A DNA stretch of 64,000 nt from Variovorax gracilis. Its GTDB lineage: Bacteria > Pseudomonadota > Gammaproteobacteria > Burkholderiales > Burkholderiaceae_C. Of this stretch, positions 62,716 to 64,000 are shown one piece after another; the stretch's first letter is position 1; every line of letters starts with the position of its first letter. The stretch spans positions 55,712 to 119,711 of the forward strand of contig NZ_JASZYF010000015.1 of the NCBI RefSeq assembly GCF_030317115.1, written 5' to 3'. A program made the translations under genes and the position numbers. The notes beneath the pieces are model-generated. The model did not search any database. It was not told the DNA's origin and saw nothing but the letters and a program-made list of their open reading frames with translations.

Positions 62716-62994
62716 CTACTGTCGCGAGTATGCGCCGAAATACTGGCGCTCGCGAACAACGCCTTCTTGTGACGACCTCCTTGCCGCCCCAGACGCGAGA
62801 ACGGCCAGGTGCCCAGCGACGAGAATCAATGGATCGTCCACGTCGATGAGCGCCCGAACCAGAGCATAGAACATCGAGTCGCCCAGAAACGGAAGGTGTT
62901 CCCGCGAACTCATCAGCTCGTTGAAGACCTCCCCAAGCGTGGGGCGACCAGCGCGTAGAACTGCTGCGAGATCTCCAGCACCATGGCCTAGCAC
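62716..62994 (-). CDS. Unidentified small frame, possible fragment
   Basis: 92 codons. The middle (GEVFNELMSSREHLPFLGD then SMFYALVRALIDVDDPLI) reads like a real protein, but the start and the end do not, and a neighbouring frame (MVLEISQQFYALVAP at about 62983) would join it with a shift. It lies right at the broken end of the IS110-type gene, so it is probably a truncated host gene. Not recognised. Confidence 0.3.
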   Translation of the reverse strand: MLGHGAGDLAAVLRAGRPTLGEVFNELMSSREHLPFLGDSMFYALVRALIDVDDPLILVAGHLAVLASGAARRSSQEGVVRERQYFGAYSRQ

Positions 62995-63520
62995 ACGCTC
63001 GTCACCTCACCCTCGCACGCGCCCACGATCTGCGGGACCGCACGCTTGAATGCCTGGCGTGTCTGCGCGATCGACACGCCTCGCTCGGCCAACAGTCCTC
63101 TGGCCTGATTGATCAATGCCGTGCGTTGCTGGACCAGCAGCTCGCGCACGCGATGGACCGCCTGAATATCCTGCTGCTCGACTGACTTCACGGTCACGAA
63201 GTTCATCGTCGGGCGGCTGGCGGCCTCGACGATGGCCTGTGCATCGTTGCGGTCGTTCTTGTTGGTCTTCACGAACGGTGTGACGTACTGCGGACTGATC
63301 AACCGCACCTCGATGCCCATGGAACGGAAGCATCGCGCCCAGTGGTGCGCCGAGCCGCACGCCTCCATGGCGACGATGCGAGGACGCGATTCGCGAACCG
63401 TCTCCAGGAAGGCAGCGCGCATGACCTTGGCGGCGTACACCGTACGTCCTTGGCGGCCAGCGCCGTGAAGCTGGAAGACGCGCTTGGCCAAGTCGATGCC
63501 GAGAATTTAGATCTCCATGA
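62988..63520 (-). pseudogene. IS110-family transposase fragment
   Basis: The first codons after an AGGAGG site read MEI, then TAA, then ILGIDLAKRVFQLHGAG, the normal IS110 start. The DEDD domain continues (RIVAMEACGSAHHWAR, FVKTNKNDRNDAQAI) up to about 167 residues and ends in IVGACEGEVTSVC. The transposase_20 half is missing. An early stop and a lost C-terminus make it inactive. It belongs to a different IS110 subgroup than the intact copy. Confidence 0.85.
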
Positions 63521-64000
63521 TTAACCTCCTGACAACAACGGTTGATGAGCCGCTCAGTTTGCTATCGGGGTGGCGCAGGGTCCATCACAGCAAATCGGTG
63601 CGCTTTGGTCGAGTAAATCCTTTTCCAACAACCACTTGCCATCCACTTGTTTTCGCTCGGACTCGTGTTTTCGTGCATGTATGGACCCAGCGCCTGTTGC
63701 AAGCTCTTTTCGGTCACATGACGTAAACGGTTTGCATGCACGTATACGGCTTGCCGGTGGGCGCGTCGGAACATGCCCGCAGCCTCGATGAGATCCGCAC
63801 ACCCGAGTCCTAAGCAAAAAGACGGCTCGATCCCGAAGGGCAGCCGGCACTAAAAACAGGCTTCAGGGTGTCGGTCTAACCAGTTTTGCCATCACTTCCA
63901 AAAGCTTCGCAAACCAATGCTGGGTGTCATTCCTCCCTTGAACAAGAATGTGTTGCTGACCGACTGAGGAGCTCGTTCGTTCAGCGCGCCACGGCGCTGG
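63521..64000. other. Right-edge stretch without recognised genes
   Basis: About 480 bp. Minus-strand frames at 63562-63774 and 63554-63850 overlap and neither is recognised. AT content is higher than in the core. The sequence is cut by the window edge. Confidence 0.35.

Noticed and set aside
1..64000. rRNA, tRNA, riboswitch or replication origin
   Set aside because: None was recognised by eye on either strand; a covariance-model scan would be needed to exclude small RNAs.

Overview
The window is high-GC DNA (roughly two thirds G+C by eye over most of its length) with the gene content of a betaproteobacterium, most likely Burkholderiales (Comamonadaceae or a relative such as Variovorax, Ramlibacter or Rhizobacter). 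The pointers are a Bug/TctC-type solute receptor, a Liv-type ABC transporter, a PaoABC-type aldehyde oxidoreductase, GcvA-like LysR regulation, a TagF-TssM-TssL type VI secretion block and ATGA-coupled operons. The placement rests on gene content, not on a marker gene. No rRNA or tRNA gene was recognised.

Layout. 1-1.7 kb: end of a branched-chain amino-acid ABC transporter operon (LivG end, LivF) with a coupled alpha/beta hydrolase. 1.75-5.6 kb: a three-gene periplasmic molybdenum aldehyde oxidoreductase operon on the minus strand (Fe-S, FAD and Mo subunits). 5.9-14.2 kb: ordinary single genes (DUF2628, small lipoprotein, YciI, CinA/PncC, DUF1801, chorismate-mutase-like protein coupled to a Bug receptor, MFS carrier, DUF4242 opposite a LysR regulator).

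14.5-36.1 kb is the most interesting part. A plus-strand signalling run encodes an exported FecR-domain protein, a haem-binding HAMP sensor, a Ser/Thr kinase, an FHA/TagH protein and a PP2C phosphatase. It converges on a minus-strand type VI secretion operon (TagF, TssM, TssL-OmpA). The first gene of that operon fuses a caspase-like peptidase domain to a TssJ-like domain. Upstream lies an envelope cluster: OmpA, DUF2807, two small exported or membrane proteins, a CsgG-like/DUF4384 lipoprotein and an exported protein made of five 34-residue repeats. Next come an alpha/beta hydrolase, a second caspase-like protein behind an anti-sigma factor and an ECF sigma factor, and a third caspase-like protein read divergently. 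The sigma gene and a 43-codon ORF coupled to the anti-sigma gene share a promoter-like motif. A CHAT-domain peptidase at 59-62 kb is a fourth clan-CD protease in the same window.

36-64 kb is looser accessory DNA. It holds an M64-type metallopeptidase fused to a seven-repeat propeller, a frameshifted glycosyltransferase, two adenylate-cyclase-domain proteins (one frameshifted), an ABC receptor, SixA, a divergent HIU-hydrolase-like protein, a complete IS66 element with an 8-bp target duplication inside a decayed TauE/SafE gene, an IS110 element next to the stub of a NACHT-like NTPase, a broken second IS110-type gene, and several gene-poor stretches.

Reading together: the kinase, FHA protein and phosphatase look like the threonine-phosphorylation switch that controls type VI secretion, and TssM, TssL and the caspase-TssJ fusion look like its membrane complex. 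The sheath, tube, baseplate and ATPase genes are not in the window. Functions are inferred from motifs read by eye; no database search was run.
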